Shown in pieces: positions 7,350 to 14,153 of a stretch of 39,862 bases of DNA; position 1 is the first letter of the stretch; each line of letters opens with the position of its first letter. This DNA comes from Candidatus Binataceae bacterium (lineage in GTDB: Bacteria; Desulfobacterota; Binatia; Binatales; Binataceae). The stretch spans positions 1 through 39,862 of the forward strand of contig JASHOJ010000134.1 of assembly GCA_030041155.1 (NCBI GenBank), written 5' to 3'. Position numbers and translations under genes: made by a program. The notes below the pieces were generated by a model, which was not told where the DNA came from, did no database searches, and was given only the letters and a program-made list of their open reading frames with translations.

Positions 7350-8022
7350 GCACTTCCGGCGTGTGGTCGGCGTCCTCGAAGCGCGGCACCTTCAGGTATT
7401 CGACGAAGCGCGTGCCGTAGGTGCCGCACAGGATCAACCCTTTGCGCGATCCGTCCGGCCGGAAGGACGGCCAGCCGGCTTCCATCTTCCGCACCCAGAA
7501 TGTGTCGGTGCCGTCGATGACCATGCTGTCGGGCCTGATCTCGATGCTGCGGTAGGCTTCGACGGGCTTGCGCACGATGAGCAAGTTGATGATCGCCGCG
7601 ACCAGCAGGCAGAACAGGCTCAGGGCCTTGTGCTGGGCATTCTCCGGCTGAAGGACGAAATAGGCATCGGCAAAGGTTGCGGCCGACCAGGCGACGAGGC
7701 GCCAGATCGTATGCCGCCAGCGCTCGTCGATGCCCTTGCAGTGGATCAGAATGCCGCCCTCGGCGGTGAGGTAGCGCGCGTAATCGACGTAAGGATTGGG
7801 ACCGGACTCGATCTCGGGAAGCTCGATGCGCGGGCCGAGCGCAAAATCCCGGCTGACGGCGGGACGTGCCGAGACTGAAATGCCTCTGCTGACGGAGGGC
7901 AGTGCCGTGCGCGAAACACGGCGCGGCTCAACGGTCGGGCGCGGCGCTAGTGTAGGGCGCGAAGCTCTCTGCGCGCCGCGCGAGGTTCGTTGCGGACGGG
8001 GAAGCCGGACATGCCTGCGCAT
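7285..8022 (-). CDS. two-helix membrane protein, unknown function, convergent with traG
   Basis: 245 residues from ATG 8020-8022. The N-terminal 90 residues are Arg/Pro/Ser-rich and probably disordered and cytoplasmic. Two hydrophobic helices follow (IWRLVAWSAATFADAYFVL and LSLFCLLVAAIINLLIV), then a C-terminal domain containing FWVRKMEAGWPSF and YGTRFVEYLKVP. I do not recognise the family. A TTG at 8082 would lengthen it by 20 residues, but that codon lies at the T-run of the terminator at 8088-8114, so I prefer 8022. Position beside traG suggests a role in transfer or a structural role in the element, but this is only context. Confidence 0.6.
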   Translation of the reverse strand: MRRHVRLPRPQRTSRGAQRASRPTLAPRPTVEPRRVSRTALPSVSRGISVSARPAVSRDFALGPRIELPEIESGPNPYVDYARYLTAEGGILIHCKGIDERWRHTIWRLVAWSAATFADAYFVLQPENAQHKALSLFCLLVAAIINLLIVRKPVEAYRSIEIRPDSMVIDGTDTFWVRKMEAGWPSFRPDGSRKGLILCGTYGTRFVEYLKVPRFEDADHTPEVLMSHLQDAMSQVWMKPAMMAP

Positions 8023-8087
8023 GGGTGCATCATAGGGATTTCGTCTTTTGCGGGGTGCGGAACGCTTGGCAATGTTTGGCAAGAAAA

Positions 8088-8114
8088 GTCCTGCCGGTTT
8101 CGAGCCGGCAGGAC
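8088..8114 (-). terminator. intrinsic terminator
   Basis: A perfect 10-base stem GTCCTGCCGG / CCGGCAGGAC with a 7-base loop, followed on the minus strand by TTTTCTT. It ends transcription of the minus-strand gene at 8126-8428. The stem core CCTGCCGG is the same as in the terminator at 12602-12632. Confidence 0.75.
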
Positions 8115-8125
8115 GAGTTCGGAAG

Positions 8126-8428
8126 TCAGCCGGGATCTGGTCCGGTCACGGTTTCCTTGTTGACCGCGAATTGCTCCCTGGTTGGGCCTCCTTCGTCGCC
8201 GCCGCTGGCCTGGCGTCCGCCTGGAAATGTGATTTTCATCCCGGGCGTGATCGAGACGAAGAGGGGCATGACGGCGATCTTGTCGTCGCCAACATCGTCC
8301 ACCATGACGATTGCCACGGCTTTTTCCCCGTTGATGCGGCAACTCCACAGCGTGATGTTGTCGTAAAGCCGGGACGTGATGGCCTGGAAGGCGCGCACAT
8401 GGCCGGGCGTGATGTAACTGTCTTTCAT
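8126..8428 (-). CDS. conserved hypothetical protein
   Basis: 100 residues with AAGGAG eight bases before the ATG at 8426-8428. The N-terminal 65 residues look like a compact mixed alpha/beta domain (HVRAFQAITSRLYDNITLWSCRING, then AVAIVMVDDVGDD and LFVSITPGMKI); the rest is a Gly/Glu-rich tail. Family not recognised. It lies between a terminator and another minus-strand gene 61 bases upstream. Small genes of this kind are typical of plasmid and integrative-element regions containing ardC. Confidence 0.65.
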   Translation of the reverse strand: MKDSYITPGHVRAFQAITSRLYDNITLWSCRINGEKAVAIVMVDDVGDDKIAVMPLFVSITPGMKITFPGGRQASGGDEGGPTREQFAVNKETVTGPDPG

Positions 8429-8489
8429 GATCGATCTCCTTTCGTGATGAGATGAGAAGGGGCCGCCCCTTGCGGAGCGACCCGGACGT

Positions 8490-8714
8490 TTAGGCGGTCT
8501 CGGTTTCGGGAGCCGCTTCAGCCTCGGCCTCTTCGGCCTTCGGCTTGCGAACGACGATCTCCGCGTTATTGAGCGGCAGATAGTCGAGCACCAGGTTGAA
8601 GCCCTCGCCGTCGTTGTGCGGCCATGCGGCCCCGATCGGCTGCCAGAATTTCTTCTGGCCGTTCCTGGTCACGGCATAGATGCGGTGGCTCGGGCGGTTG
8701 GATGACTTCTTCAT
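8490..8714 (-). CDS. small conserved protein with acidic tail
   Basis: 74 residues; AAGGA lies seven bases before the ATG at 8712-8714. A compact beta-rich N-terminal part (HRIYAVTRNGQKKFWQPIGAAWPHNDGEGFNLVLDYLPL) is followed by a charged tail of Glu and Ala. The N-terminal part resembles small DUF-type proteins found beside ardC and parB genes in alphaproteobacterial elements, but I cannot name it. The gene has a very large inverted repeat (8744-8921) in its upstream region. Confidence 0.65.
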   Translation of the reverse strand: MKKSSNRPSHRIYAVTRNGQKKFWQPIGAAWPHNDGEGFNLVLDYLPLNNAEIVVRKPKAEEAEAEAAPETETA

Positions 8715-8743
8715 GTGATGTCCTTTCGTTGATGAAGCGGAAG

Positions 8744-8921
8744 CAGCACCATTGCGGCTTCGCGGGGCTTCATTCGCCCGCGCGGAGAAGCGGCGCGGTC
8801 AAACGCTGCCCCGAAGGGCACCGCTGCGCGGCGCGGAGCTGCACGAGCAAAGCGAGGAAGCGAGCGGCGTTGAACGGGACGCGCGCGCGGGCAAAGCCCC
8901 CGAAAACAAAGCCGCGGTGCT
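8744..8921. repeat. IR-II: nested inverted repeat of about 178 bases upstream of the 8.5 kb gene
   Basis: Outer arms CAGCACC-ATT-GCGGCTT (8744-8760) pair with AAAGCCGCGGTGCTGT (8906-8921). Inner arms GCGGGGCTT (8762-8770) and GCCCGCGCG (8776-8784) pair with AAAGCCCCCG (8891-8900) and GCGCGCGGGC (8881-8890). The interior (about 8785-8880) is GC-rich with repeated GAAGCG/GAGCG words. It begins 30 bases upstream of a minus-strand start codon, the same distance as IR-I. The gap 8715-9047 (333 bases) contains no convincing gene, only this structure. Confidence 0.6.
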
Positions 8922-9047
8922 GTCCGCCCAATCGAAGGGACCAGCCGGGAATAAGCGCTCAACCGTTCGTCACCGCAAAGCCGGACAAGGTCGGACATCT
9001 GGCGGGTGGATCGGGGAAACGCCAACAACGGCGACCTGGTAACCGCG

Positions 9048-9284
9048 CTAATCGCCGCGCCGGGAATTGCGGTCGCTCGCGATGAGGCCGAATAGGCTCG
9101 GCTCCCGATAGCGACCGGCGGCGGTGCGCTCGGCTGCGGGACGGCAATCTTCTTTCATCTCGAACAGGGCGAGCTGCCGTGATTGCTCCGCGCGCCACGC
9201 CTCCAGTTGCGCTCGGCGCAAGTCGCAGATGCGTTGCCAACTGAAGGCGTGGCCGTCGATGACGATGATGTCGGGCTTTGCCAT
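9048..9284 (-). CDS. small conserved protein in the ardC operon
   Basis: 78 residues directly downstream of the ardC-like gene on the same strand, with only six bases between that gene's stop and this ATG, so the two are co-transcribed. The sequence starts with a short beta strand (DIIVIDGHAFSW) and continues as one long amphipathic helix rich in Arg, Glu and Gln. Family not recognised. It may be an accessory of the ArdC-like protein, but only position supports this. Confidence 0.6.
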   Translation of the reverse strand: MAKPDIIVIDGHAFSWQRICDLRRAQLEAWRAEQSRQLALFEMKEDCRPAAERTAAGRYREPSLFGLIASDRNSRRGD

Positions 9285-9290
9285 GACACG

Positions 9291-10193
9291 CTATGCGGCT
9301 GCGGCTTCCGCAGTCGCGCGGCATTGCAGGCCGTGCAGGAAATCCGCTGCGCGCTGGGCATGGGCGGCGGCGGTGAAGATCGCGCGCTTGTCGTTCTTCA
9401 GGACCTTGATCCATGAGCCGATATAGGCGGCGTGGTCGTCGCGGATGTCGGGAGTAAGTTCGAGATCGGCGGAAAGAAAGGCGGAGCCGAGTTCGGCGAC
9501 CAGTTCCTCGACGGCATAGCCTTCGTCGCCGAAGCGCTTGCGGCCGAAATCCCGGTCAAGGCGCGACGGGTGCCGCGTCCAGTGAATCGTCTCATGCCCA
9601 AGCGTTGCGTAATAGCTGATCGCGTTCCTGAACAGGTCGATGCAGGGCATGTGGATGTTGTCGGTCGAGGGGACGTAGCAGGCGCGGTTGCCGCCATGAA
9701 TGACATTCGCGCGCGTCGCCGCGAAGAATGTCTCTGCGCGTTCGATACGCTCGACGGGCTCGGTCGGCGGCTCGGCCTTGGCGTAGAAATGCGGCGGCAA
9801 ACCTTCGACCTGCTCTACGTTAAAGACGGTGTAGCCTTTCATGAAGGGGATTTGCCGCTCGGATTCCTCGCCAGTGTCCACGTCGGTCTCGCGGCGGGTG
9901 ATCTTGTCGGCATAGACGACAAGGCTCCCTTGCTCGCCCTTGCGGACGGATGCGCCGAGTTCTTTGGCCTGCTTGAACGTTATCCAGATCGGCGCGGCGT
10001 AACCTTTCTCCATCGCCGCCGACCACAGCATCACGACATTGATGCCCCGGTATGGGATGCCGTTGGCGCGTAAGGGGCGGGTGATGCGCCCTGCGGCGTG
10101 CTCGCCGCTCCACGGCTTGAGCCAGGGGCGGACGCCCTTTTCAAGCTCGGCGACGATTTGATTGGTGATACGCTCATAGACATCGGTTCTCAT
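9291..10193 (-). CDS. ardC: ArdC-like antirestriction protein (ssDNA-binding domain plus zincin)
   Basis: 300 residues. The N-terminal domain (1-130) begins DVYERITNQIVAELEKGVRPWLKPW and includes NVVMLW and KELGASVRKGEQG, the signature of the ArdC N-terminal ssDNA-binding domain. The C-terminal domain is a zinc metallopeptidase-like fold with HETIH at 200-204 and a third ligand region VEELVAELGSAFL. ArdC proteins bind the incoming single strand and protect it from restriction during conjugation. Start 10193 has AAGGA seven to eight bases upstream; the longer start at 10223 would run through a hairpin. Its leader carries an ordered set of inverted repeats (10212-10380) shared with the parB leader. 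Confidence 0.85.
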   Translation of the reverse strand: MRTDVYERITNQIVAELEKGVRPWLKPWSGEHAAGRITRPLRANGIPYRGINVVMLWSAAMEKGYAAPIWITFKQAKELGASVRKGEQGSLVVYADKITRRETDVDTGEESERQIPFMKGYTVFNVEQVEGLPPHFYAKAEPPTEPVERIERAETFFAATRANVIHGGNRACYVPSTDNIHMPCIDLFRNAISYYATLGHETIHWTRHPSRLDRDFGRKRFGDEGYAVEELVAELGSAFLSADLELTPDIRDDHAAYIGSWIKVLKNDKRAIFTAAAHAQRAADFLHGLQCRATAEAAAA

Positions 10194-10211
10194 TGGCTTT
10201 TCCTTGCCTTG

Positions 10212-10380
10212 CGGGTTGCGCATGCAACCCGACTAGGCCCGCGCCAATGAGCGGGGGTTGGCCGTCAAGACCAAAAAACGCGGGTTTGGGTGCGGGCCGG
10301 AGCGGAGCGCAGCGCAGCGACTACACGGCCCGCGTTTTTTGCTCGCCTTGGTCTTGACGGCCTGGGGGTCGCAGACCCCC
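10212..10380. promoter_or_regulatory. ardC leader: tight hairpin, 103-base inverted repeat (IR-III) and GGGGGT hairpin
   Basis: Reading away from the ardC start there are three parts: a hairpin CGGGTTGC / GCAACCCG (10212-10231), 19 bases from the ATG; a large inverted repeat with perfect 15-base arms (10260-10274 and 10348-10362) and a second pair AACGCGGG / CCCGCG; and a hairpin GGGGGTC / GACCCCC (10364-10380). The loop of the large repeat holds GGAGCGCAGCGCAGCGA. The same parts in the same order precede parB. The arms contain TTGACG, but I see no matching -10 box. Confidence 0.7.
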
Positions 10381-10458
10381 TTAAAGACAATTAAGGTGCA
10401 GCGCTTGGAATAGGAACCGAAGCGGCGTTTAAGGGCGGAATCCCCGCAGGGCTTTAAC

Positions 10459-10484
10459 AGAACGATTCACAATTAGATCGTTCT
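10459..10484. repeat. perfect 8-base inverted repeat upstream of tnpB (possible left-end hairpin)
   Basis: AGAACGAT / ATCGTTCT with a 10-base loop, 32 bases before the tnpB start. IS200/IS605 elements carry subterminal hairpins at their ends, so this may be the left-end structure. An operator is also possible. Confidence 0.4.
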
Positions 10485-10515
10485 ATGTTACGCTAGGCAA
10501 AACAATAACACAAAT

Positions 10516-11757
10516 ATGCTTCTCGCCCATAAAATTGCGCTCGATCCGAACAACAAACAGGCGACATACTTTGCCAAAGCCTGCGGCGTCGCGCGTTTTT
10601 CTTATAATTGGGCGCTGGCCGAATGGAAGCGCGAGTATGAAGCCGGCGGCAAGCCCTCCGACGCGGCGCTCCGTAAGCGGCTCAACGCCGCGAAGCGTGA
10701 ACAATTCCCGTGGATGTTCGAGGTCACGAAATGCGCACCGCAGGAATCGATTATCAATCTTGGCGTAGCGTTCACGAATTTCTTTCGCGATCACAAAAAG
10801 CCGACCGCCCAAGGCCACGCGCGGTACCCGCGCCCGAAGAAAAAGGGCGTCCATGATAGTTTTTGCGCCGCGAATGAAGCCGGAACATTCCGCTGCGAGG
10901 GCAAGCGCATCAAATTGCCGGTGATCGGCTGGATTCGGATGCGCGAGGCGTTGCGCTTCAACGGGACGCCAAAATATGCCACGATCACGCGCGAGGCAGA
11001 CAGGTGGTTTGCCTCGGTGCTCGTCGAAACGCCAGAACCGGGCAAAGTGCAACAACCATTCGTCGCGGTTGGCGTCGATCTCGGCGTGGTCGATTTTGCA
11101 TCGCTCTCGCGGCCACTGACCGGGCAAATGAAATTCAAGGGGCCAAAGGCGCACAAGGCACAGTTGGCGCGTCTGCGCCGCTACAACAAGGCTCTCGCGC
11201 GAAAGAAAAGCGGGTCGGCCAACCGCCGCAAGGCGCGCATGCGCCTCGCACGACTGCACGCGCGGATAGCCAATGTGCGCAATGATTATCTGCACAAGCT
11301 TTCGACGGCCTTGGTGCGAAATTATCAGGTCGTCGGTATCGAGGATTTGAATGCATCCGGCATGATGAGAAACCGCCGCCTGGCGCGGTCGATCATGGAT
11401 GAAGGCTTTTGGGCCTTCCGCCGTATGTTGGAATACAAGGCCAGGCTCTACGGCGCTCGTGTCGTCGTCGCGGACAGGTTCTATCCCTCGTCCAAGGCGT
11501 GTTCTTGCTGCGGCTCGATCAAACAGACCCTTTCGTTATCGGCGCGGAGATTCGTTTGCTCCGATTGCAGAGCGGATGTCGATCGCGATGAAAATGCCGC
11601 ACGCAATCTCGAATATGTGGCCGTAAGCTCTACGGTTTTAGCCTGTGGAGAGGAACGCTCTGGCACGGCTCGCAAGAGCCGCGTGAAACGTGCCTCTATG
11701 AAGCAGGAAGATAGCAGCGCATCTATCGGGGCGGCTTCCACAATGCGCGCCGCTTAG
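10516..11757 (+). CDS. tnpB: TnpB, IS200/IS605-family RNA-guided endonuclease (OrfB)
   Basis: 413 residues, full length. The RuvC-like nuclease residues are all visible: D188 in VGVDLG, E276 in VGIEDL, and the DVDRDENAARN motif near 354-364. A zinc ribbon lies between (C329-x2-C332 and C348-x2-C351). The N-terminal domain begins with the family's LAHKIALDPNNKQATYF. TnpB uses an RNA read from its own 3' end to cut DNA next to a short motif, helping the element persist. No TnpA transposase is adjacent, so the unit is an orphan or moves with a helper in trans. The last 45 residues (after about 11625) are unusual for TnpB and overlap a hairpin-rich stretch that is probably the guide RNA scaffold. 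Confidence 0.88.
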   Translation: MLLAHKIALDPNNKQATYFAKACGVARFSYNWALAEWKREYEAGGKPSDAALRKRLNAAKREQFPWMFEVTKCAPQESIINLGVAFTNFFRDHKKPTAQGHARYPRPKKKGVHDSFCAANEAGTFRCEGKRIKLPVIGWIRMREALRFNGTPKYATITREADRWFASVLVETPEPGKVQQPFVAVGVDLGVVDFASLSRPLTGQMKFKGPKAHKAQLARLRRYNKALARKKSGSANRRKARMRLARLHARIANVRNDYLHKLSTALVRNYQVVGIEDLNASGMMRNRRLARSIMDEGFWAFRRMLEYKARLYGARVVVADRFYPSSKACSCCGSIKQTLSLSARRFVCSDCRADVDRDENAARNLEYVAVSSTVLACGEERSGTARKSRVKRASMKQEDSSASIGAASTMRAA

Positions 11758-11815
11758 ATGTGTGTAGGTCTGTCGGAGCGGCGCACTTATACGTTGGTTT
11801 TCCCGCGTTGTGCTT
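11640..11815 (+). ncRNA. probable omega RNA (TnpB guide scaffold) at the tnpB 3' end
   Basis: The tnpB 3' end and the bases after it are rich in nested hairpins: GGCTC-GCAA-GAGCC with a conserved-looking tetraloop near 11667-11681, enclosed by GGCAC...GTGCC. TnpB guide RNAs begin inside the coding end and extend to the right end of the element, where the guide starts. I cannot fix the right end of the element; the limits given are approximate. Confidence 0.35.
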
Positions 11816-12018
11816 ATTTTGGCGGAAAAAATTCAATCGCCGAAGCCCGCACGCGGGCGGCCGAGGGGCGCGGGCCTAAGACCGCTTGGCTCGAATCGGC
11901 AAATTAGGGAAGGATTGGAAATTTACTGCCCTCACAGGATGGCTCTTGGAGAAAACGCGGGACCGAGTGCCCCGGCGCGGCGCACATTATTAATTGCGCG
12001 ATGGGATCGTTACCGTAG
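11758..12018. other. gene-free stretch after tnpB
   Basis: I see no gene with a credible start and ribosome site. The first part probably contains the right end of the TnpB unit. An open plus-strand frame near 11840 reads ARGRPRG, an AT-hook-like word, and may be a decayed coding fragment, but nothing confirms it. Confidence 0.4.
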
Positions 12019-12110
12019 GCCGAGACCCGCTTCCCGCGTGCGGGATCTGCGGGGCTCGGTGACACCCGCGAAAGCGGGAGGAGTAGAGCCTGGTCCGGCG
12101 ACGCCGGACG
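12019..12110. repeat. two-hairpin element, copy A
   Basis: Hairpin 1 has arms GCCGAGACCC (12019-12028) and GGGGCTCGGT (12051-12060), with an inner CCCGC/GCGGG stem. An extra small hairpin CCCGC-GAAA-GCGGG follows. The last hairpin is GTCCGGC-GAC-GCCGGAC (12093-12109). A second copy with the same outer arms and different loops lies at 25145-25220. Arms are kept while loops vary, which points to a conserved structure. Confidence 0.65.
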
Positions 12111-12408
12111 CGCCCTGAAGACTACCGGCGCACCGCCCCTCGGCAACGTGAACAACAAGGGTCCGGAACTGGCGATGCCGGTCTAGACCAGCTGCCCCAC
12201 GCACGCCCTTGTCAGCTCCCGCTTCCTCCATCCCCCGCACCAAGCGCGTCCCTATTCGGCCTTTTAGCGCCGTTCGTCGGCTCATGGCCGCAAGTGCTGG
12301 CGCACTCCTCCACTTCGTTCCGGTCGCAAGCGATGCGTCCGCCTCCTCCATCGCGGGGCCTCCACCAGAAGGCCGCGATTGGCGCGGTCGAACAAAGATG
12401 GAGGAGCG

Positions 12409-12591
12409 ATGGAGGCACTGACAATCACCGACTTGATGAAGCGGACCCGCACCGAGCTTTGCGGCCTGGCGAACCGAGTCACGATGCTCTTGGCGAGCTA
12501 CCCGGAAGGTTCGCCTGAACGGCTCGTTGCCGTCCGCAACTTGCGCAACATCCGCCGCGTCATCGCCTGGTACGATCTTGCGCCGGAATGA
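12409..12591 (+). CDS. 60-residue conserved hypothetical protein
   Basis: ATG at 12409 with GGAGGAG three bases upstream of the usual spacing window and no better start; the longer in-frame start (12379) precedes the ribosome site. The product is one helical domain (LMKRTRTELCGLANRVTMLL, then SPERLVAVRNLRNIRRVIAWYD). Family not recognised, but the helix-loop-helix pattern with RNLRNIRRV looks like a conserved small plasmid protein. It is followed by a strong bidirectional terminator. The two-hairpin element A lies about 300 bases upstream; the stretch between (12111-12408) shows no gene. Confidence 0.6.
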   Translation: MEALTITDLMKRTRTELCGLANRVTMLLASYPEGSPERLVAVRNLRNIRRVIAWYDLAPE

Positions 12592-12601
12592 GCGCATGAA
12601 A

Positions 12602-12632
12602 AAACCCTGCCGGGTGCGCTCCGGCAGGGTTT
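12602..12632. terminator. bidirectional intrinsic terminator
   Basis: Perfect 12-base arms AAACCCTGCCGG / CCGGCAGGGTTT with a 7-base loop between two convergent genes (stop at 12591 on plus, stop at 12649 on minus). The A and T ends let it work in both directions. Confidence 0.8.
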
Positions 12633-12648
12633 CCGGCCAGCCGCTAGG

Positions 12649-13134
12649 TCAGGCGGTGGCTGTCTTGAGGCCGGCGAAGCCGCGCACTCTGCGCGCCCGT
12701 GGCGGCCGTTTGGCTGCTTTCTTTTCAGTCGAAGGAACGACATCGGCCCGGCGCAATACCAAGGCCAGAACCGTCTCCGGCTTCGTGAGCAGCAGCTTGC
12801 TCTGCTCGTTGCCCTCCCGGTCGCGCCATTTGAGGCGCGTCAGGTAGGGCTTCGCCGGCTTGAAGCTTTCCGAAGGCGAAAAGCTCTCGACGCTGAAGCC
12901 AATCGCCGGATTGGCGGCGACATTGTCTTCGGTGAGCAGGCGAAAACCTCGCGCCGCGGCAAACTCCTGCGGCGTCGTTTCGGTGACAACCGTATCGCGA
13001 TTGAGCAGCACGACCCGAGCCTTGAATTCCTTCTCGGGCTTGAAGTCGGGATTGCTCGTGGGATCGAACGACTCGACGAGAGCGATCTGTTCGACGGGCA
13101 GGAGTCTCTTTCCGAGTGTGATGATGTTTTCCAT
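12649..13134 (-). CDS. conserved hypothetical protein of the element backbone
   Basis: 161 residues from ATG 13132-13134, with GAAGG six bases upstream. The N-terminal 60 residues look like a small beta-rich domain (NIITLGKRLLPVEQIALVESFDP, then FKARVVLLNRDTVVTE), followed by a middle helical region and a very basic C-terminal tail (KKAAKRPPRARRVRG). The tail suggests nucleic-acid binding. Family not recognised. Same strand and style as the ardC and 8 kb genes; it has a strong hairpin 84 bases upstream of its start. Confidence 0.65.
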   Translation of the reverse strand: MENIITLGKRLLPVEQIALVESFDPTSNPDFKPEKEFKARVVLLNRDTVVTETTPQEFAAARGFRLLTEDNVAANPAIGFSVESFSPSESFKPAKPYLTRLKWRDREGNEQSKLLLTKPETVLALVLRRADVVPSTEKKAAKRPPRARRVRGFAGLKTATA

Positions 13135-13217
13135 GTTACCTTCAGGGTGTTTAGCGTTGACGAGTTGCCGGCACGCTATCTGAAAAGTCGCGTCACCCTA
13201 GACGATAAAATGTTTTT

Positions 13218-13243
13218 GAGAATGCGCATGTAGGCGCATTCTC
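13218..13243. repeat. perfect inverted repeat upstream of the 12.6 kb gene
   Basis: GAGAATGCGC / GCGCATTCTC with a 6-base loop, one further T-A pair outside. It stands between the divergent 12.6 kb gene and the HNH gene. There is no T-run on the 3' side of either strand, so an operator or leader hairpin is more likely than a terminator. Confidence 0.55.
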
Positions 13244-13360
13244 AATGTTTCCTATACGCTCCGATCGCTCGCCTAAGGTGGGGCTCATCAGCGTGCATTG
13301 CGCACCGCCTTTCATGGTAGAATAGAATGAAACGACGAATCGGCGCCCTTGGGCCTGGAT

Positions 13361-13975
13361 ATGCTTCGCAAGACAAACTCCGATATCGCTGCCGCTGAAA
13401 ACAGTCTTGCCCGGCTTGGGCGATCGCTGGCGGGCAGTCACACGGCCGCGACCCGTCTTCGACTGTGGAGCGAATTCATTCGTTTGCGCGACGGCTGTCG
13501 TTGCGTGGATTGCCATTCGACACGTCGTGTTTCCGCGCATCATATCTGCCGCAAGAGCTTTCTGCCCGAAGCGATATTCCACACCGGGAACGGAATAACG
13601 CTATGCCGCGACTGCCATCGAGAGGTCCACGGCGGCTTCAACGGGCGGCCAGACTTGGGGCAACCGATGGATGCGCAAGGCGGCGAAAAAATCGACACGA
13701 TGGAGCGGCTTTTCGGAGCGCTGTGCGAGGATGCCCGCGATCGAGGAATACTGCGGGACGATTTCTATTTCCTCAGCGACAGCGTGCTGGCGCGCTTTAA
13801 GATGTTCCAGGGCTTCGATCCGTGGACGCCGTTTCCGGGAACGCGGATCGAGCAGGCGTTCCTCATTTGGCGGCAAGCGCCGCGGGGAATGGTCCAAGCG
13901 TTAGTCAGGGCGATGGGATTCGAGATGCTGGCGGGGCCGATCCCTCCCGGGAACGGCGTTGGCCTTTCTGGATGA
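13361..13975 (+). CDS. HNH endonuclease
   Basis: 204 residues. A helical N-terminus is followed by an HNH (ββα-metal) nuclease: CRCVDC, then SAHHICRKSF, then GNGITLCRDCHREVHGG (about residues 46-95), giving the paired CxxC zinc knuckles and the catalytic His in the AHH/HxxxH positions. The C-terminal half (DDFYFLSDSVLARFKMFQGFDPW) is a separate, unrecognised domain. The ATG at 13361 is preferred to the TTG at 13349. It lies 180 bases upstream of the cytosine methyltransferase on the same strand, so it may be the restriction partner, although HNH proteins of this shape are also common as solitary or homing-type nucleases. Confidence 0.75.
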   Translation: MLRKTNSDIAAAENSLARLGRSLAGSHTAATRLRLWSEFIRLRDGCRCVDCHSTRRVSAHHICRKSFLPEAIFHTGNGITLCRDCHREVHGGFNGRPDLGQPMDAQGGEKIDTMERLFGALCEDARDRGILRDDFYFLSDSVLARFKMFQGFDPWTPFPGTRIEQAFLIWRQAPRGMVQALVRAMGFEMLAGPIPPGNGVGLSG

Positions 13976-14153
13976 GGGAACGGATGAGTGAATTGGGGGA
14001 TGGCCGGCTGCGACCATGAATTTCCTGGGACGCGAGGCAAAATCGTGTTCCCGATGCAACGCGATTCGAGAAATTTGAAAGGAATTAGTCACGGGCCTGG
14101 CGCATCCTGGGCGAGTCGTGCATAATGGCCGAACGATCGAAATCCGCCCTGTC

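Noticed and set aside
8022..8082. TTG 8082 as start of the two-helix membrane protein
   Set aside because: This codon coincides with the T-run of a terminator; ATG 8022 is the more likely start.
12010..12597. 195-codon minus-strand open frame
   Set aside because: It runs through the two-hairpin element and opposite the 12.4 kb gene, and its composition is that of a shadow frame.
13218..13243. Intrinsic terminator
   Set aside because: The stem is perfect, but neither strand has a T-run on the 3' side.
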